Of a stretch of 25,004 nt of DNA, positions 22,579-25,004 are shown one piece after another. The position numbers were made by a program, and so were the translations under genes. The stretch's first letter is position 1. Each line of letters begins with the position of its first letter. The stretch lies in assembly GCA_900542125.1 (NCBI GenBank), contig UQMO01000032.1:1-25004 (forward strand), written 5' to 3'. Origin of the DNA: an uncultured Collinsella sp. (GTDB lineage: Bacteria; Actinomycetota; Coriobacteriia; Coriobacteriales; Coriobacteriaceae). The notes beneath the pieces were generated by a model. That model ran no database searches. It was not told the DNA's origin and was given only the letters and a program-made list of their open reading frames with translations.

Positions 22579-23049
22579 ATGGACGCAAGCCAGATCGTAC
22601 TGACCGCTGAGGGCCGCCAGAAGCTCGTCGAGGAGCTCGCTTGGCGTGAGGGCGATTACGCCAAGGAGATCGTCGAGGACATCAAGGAAGCCCGCGCGTT
22701 CGGCGACCTTTCGGAGAACTCCGAGTACGATGCCGCCAAGGACAAGCAGGCCCAGAATGCTGCCCGTATCGCCGAGATCCAGGCCATTCTTGCCAACGCT
22801 CAGGTTGCTGCCACCACGGGTGATCTGACCGTCTCCATCGGTTCCACCGTTTCGCTGATTGATCCCAACGGCGAGGTCATGGAAGTCACGCTCGTTGGTA
22901 CCACCGAGACCAACTCGCTCGAGCACAAGATTTCCAACGAGTCTCCGGTCGGTCACGCCATCATCGGTCACGGCGAGGGCGACTCCGTCGAGGTCGTTAC
23001 GCCTTCCGGCAAGACTCGCGTCTACACCATCGCCAAGATCGCACGCTAG
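22579..23049 (+). CDS. greA: Transcription elongation factor GreA
   Basis: A 156-residue factor that enters the RNA polymerase secondary channel and triggers transcript cleavage to rescue backtracked complexes. The N-terminal coiled coil carries the acidic tip in GDLSENSEYDAAK (42-54, with Asp43 and Glu46). The C-terminal FKBP-like domain has SPVGHAIIGHGEGDSVEV. GGGGAGAT precedes the ATG at 22579; a longer ORF from 22534 would start inside the promoter region. It is followed by lysS after 79 bases, the common greA-lysS pairing. Confidence 0.96.
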   Translation: MDASQIVLTAEGRQKLVEELAWREGDYAKEIVEDIKEARAFGDLSENSEYDAAKDKQAQNAARIAEIQAILANAQVAATTGDLTVSIGSTVSLIDPNGEVMEVTLVGTTETNSLEHKISNESPVGHAIIGHGEGDSVEVVTPSGKTRVYTIAKIAR

Positions 23050-23053
23050 ACCA

Positions 23054-23110
23054 CGGTCCCGCGTAAAGGTATGTTTTCGCTCCCTGGGACCGAATCCTGG
23101 GGAGCGTTTT
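23054..23110 (+). promoter_or_regulatory. Interlocked hairpins between greA and lysS
   Basis: CGGTCCC (23054-23060) can pair with GGGACCG (23086-23092), and CGCTCCC (23078-23084) with GGGAGCG (23100-23106), which is followed by TTTT. Because the pairs interleave, they form either a pseudoknot or alternative structures, the second being terminator-like. This resembles an attenuator, though simple partial termination is also possible. Confidence 0.5.
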
Positions 23111-23128
23111 AGTTTGAGGAGCTAACTT

Positions 23129-24961
23129 ATGGCAGAGAACCAGAACGCCGCCGATCAGGCATCGACGCTCAACGACGAGCGCGCCACCCGCCTGGCCAAG
23201 CGCGCCGCCCTGTTCGAGGCGGGCCAGAACCCCTATCCCGAGCACTCTGAGCTTGAGGACTACGTCGCCGATATCGAGACTAAGTACGCCGATCTTGCCG
23301 ATGGTGAGGACACCGAGGATGTCGTGAAGATCGCCGGCCGTGTGGTCGCCAAGCGCGGTCAGGGCAAGATCATGTTCATCGTCGTGCGCGATGCGACTGC
23401 CGAGATTCAACTGTTCTGCCGCATCAACGACATGGACGAGGCTGCCTGGAATACGCTCAAGGCCCTCGACCTGGGCGACATCCTGGGCGTGACCGGCGTG
23501 GTCGTGCGCACCCAGCGCGGCCAGCTTTCCGTTGCCCCTAAGAGTGCGACCCTGCTTTCCAAGGCCGTTCGTCCGCTGCCCGAGAAGTTCCACGGTCTTT
23601 CCGACAAGGAGACCCGCTATCGCCAGCGCTATGTTGACCTGATCGCCAACGACGACGTTCGCGAGACCTTCCGTAAGCGTTCGCAGATTCTCTCCACCTT
23701 CCGTCGCTTTATGGAGTCCGACGGCTACATGGAGGTCGAGACCCCCATCCTGCAGACCATCCAGGGCGGCGCTACTGCCAAGCCGTTCATTACCCACTTC
23801 AACGCGCTCGATCAGGAGTGCTACCTGCGTATTGCCACCGAGCTGCACCTCAAGCGCTGCATCGTCGGTGGTTTTGAGCGCGTGTTCGAGATCGGCCGCA
23901 TCTTCCGTAACGAGGGCATGGACCTCACCCACAACCCCGAGTTCACCACGATGGAGGCCTACCGTGCCTTCTCCGACCTCGAGGGCATGAAGGCGCTCGC
24001 CCAGGGCGTCATTAAGGCGGCTAACAAGGCCATCGGCAACCCCGAGGTCATCGAGTACCAGGGCCAGACCATCGACCTTTCTGGTGAGTGGGCCAGCCGT
24101 CCCATGACCGACATCGTCTCCGATGTGCTCGGCAAGCAGGTCACCATCGACACGCCGGTCGAGGAGCTTGCTTCCGCCGCGCGCGAGAAGGGCCTGGAGA
24201 TTAAGCCCGAGTGGACCGCCGGCAAGATTATCGCCGAGATCTACGATGAGCTGGGCGAGGACACCATCGTCAACCCGACCTTCGTGTGCGATTACCCCAT
24301 CGAGGTCAGCCCGCTTGCCAAGCGTTTTGAGGACGACCCGCGCCTGACGCACCGCTTTGAGCTGGTTATTGCCGGCCACGAGTACGCCAACGCGTTCTCC
24401 GAGCTCAACGACCCGGTCGACCAGGCCGAGCGCTTTGCCGCCCAGATGGCCGAGAAGGCCGGCGGCGACGATGAGGCCATGGAGTATGACGAGGACTACG
24501 TGCGCGCCCTCGAGTACGGTATGCCTCCCGCGGGCGGTATTGGCATTGGTATCGACCGCGTGGTCATGCTGCTTACCAACCAGGCTTCTATCCGCGACGT
24601 GCTGCTGTTCCCGCACATGAAGCCCGAGAAGGGTTTCCAGTCCGGTGCCGCTGCCGCCAAGGCTGCCGAGGCCGGCAACGCCGCGAGCCCATTCGTTACG
24701 TCGCTTAAGCCCACGCTCGATTACTCCAAGATCGCCGTTGAGCCGCTGTTTGAGGAGTTCGTCGACTTTGATACCTTCTCCAAGAGCGACTTCCGCGCTG
24801 TGAAGGTCAAGGCATGCGAGGCCGTCAAGAAGTCCAAGAAGCTGCTGAACTTTACGCTCGACGACGGCACCGGCACCGACCGCACCATCCTCTCCGGTAT
24901 TCACGCTTATTACGAGCCCGAGGACCTGGTTGGCAAGACCTTGCTCGCCATCACCAACCTC
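23129..24961 (+). CDS. lysS: Lysyl-tRNA synthetase with C-terminal tRNA-binding domain, 3' truncated
   Basis: 611 codons before the sequence runs into adapter. A class-II aminoacyl-tRNA synthetase attaching lysine to tRNA-Lys. The N-terminal OB-fold anticodon domain lies at about 65-150. Motif 1 (ESDGYMEVETP, 196-206), motif 2 (FEIGRIFRNEG near 253-263, then NPEFT) and motif 3 (GGIGIGIDRVVML, 469-481) are intact. The usual enzyme would end near residue 503. Here an Ala-rich linker (507-520) leads to a second OB fold (about 540 on), including DFRAVKVKACE, KSKKLL and RTILSGIHAYYEPEDLVGK, as in the MetRS C-terminus and Trbp111. The real end is missing, perhaps about 40 residues. The ATG at 23129 follows TGAGGAG. 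Confidence 0.94.
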
Positions 24962-25004
24962 TGTCTCTTATACACATCTCCGAGCCCACGAGACGCTCAT
25001 GAAT
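24961..25004 (+). other. Nextera read-2 adapter with index (artefact)
   Basis: CTGTCTCTTATACACATCT (24961-24979) is the mosaic end in the outward direction. It is followed by CCGAGCCCACGAGAC (24980-24994), an 8-base index GCTCATGA and the first AT of the flow-cell tail. It is not genomic. Translations such as CLLYTSPSPRD across it are known database artefacts. Confidence 0.98.

Noticed and set aside
23050..23128. T-box riboswitch in front of lysS (TGGGACCG resembles the T-box core)
   Set aside because: The leader is only 79 bases, with no specifier loop or Stem I and no room for them.
1..25004. CRISPR array, prophage, toxin-antitoxin or defence island
   Set aside because: No regularly spaced repeats, cas, integrase, transposase or toxin-like genes were seen; all confident genes are housekeeping or transport.

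Overview
The window looks like a chromosomal stretch of a Coriobacteriia (Actinomycetota) gut bacterium, most likely Collinsella or a close relative. This is inferred from the GC-rich codon use, protein character and gene neighbourhoods (veg next to ispE; murI-rph-rdgB-dtd; greA-lysS). No database search was possible. Every gene runs on the + strand except one tRNA-Val. The contig is bounded by Illumina Nextera adapter sequence at both ends (1-24 and 24961-25004), so about 24,936 bases are biological and lysS is cut artificially at its 3' end.

Layout. 266-2296: groES-groEL, with hairpins in the spacer and a striking nested palindrome (2327-2461) after groEL. 2671-7085: a flavin-linked unit. 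An FMN riboswitch precedes a RibU-like ECF substrate-binding protein, a single-chain double ABC ATPase (EcfA-EcfA' fusion) and EcfT, followed by two tandem paralogous flavin-binding split-barrel (PNPOx-like) proteins and a strong hairpin. 7343-12231: argC-argJ-argB-argD, making acetylglutamate and acetylornithine and recycling the acetyl group through ArgJ, with an ARG-box-like dyad upstream.

12232-13105 is the only long gene-poor stretch. It holds the argD terminator, a 218-bp AT-rich element with 27-bp perfect terminal inverted repeats, a tandemly duplicated remnant of tRNA-Val with its terminator, a GC-rich hairpin cluster, and an intact tRNA-Val(UAC) on the - strand. 13106-18615: asnB, murE, a Cof-type HAD phosphatase and murI, partly a cell-wall precursor group. 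18671-20630: rph, rdgB and dtd, for RNA processing and quality control of nucleotides and aminoacyl-tRNA. 20761-21956: veg-like gene and ispE. 22006-22470: tRNA-Pro(CGG) and tatA. 22579 to the end: greA and lysS. The encoded lysyl-tRNA synthetase carries a C-terminal MetRS/Trbp111-like tRNA-binding domain.

Most of the window is housekeeping. I found no phage, CRISPR array, toxin-antitoxin pair or defence system. The less ordinary material is the non-coding structure (2327-2461, 12348-12565, 12591-12860 and several leader hairpins), the ECF ATPase fusion beside paired flavin-barrel proteins, and the lysS domain fusion.
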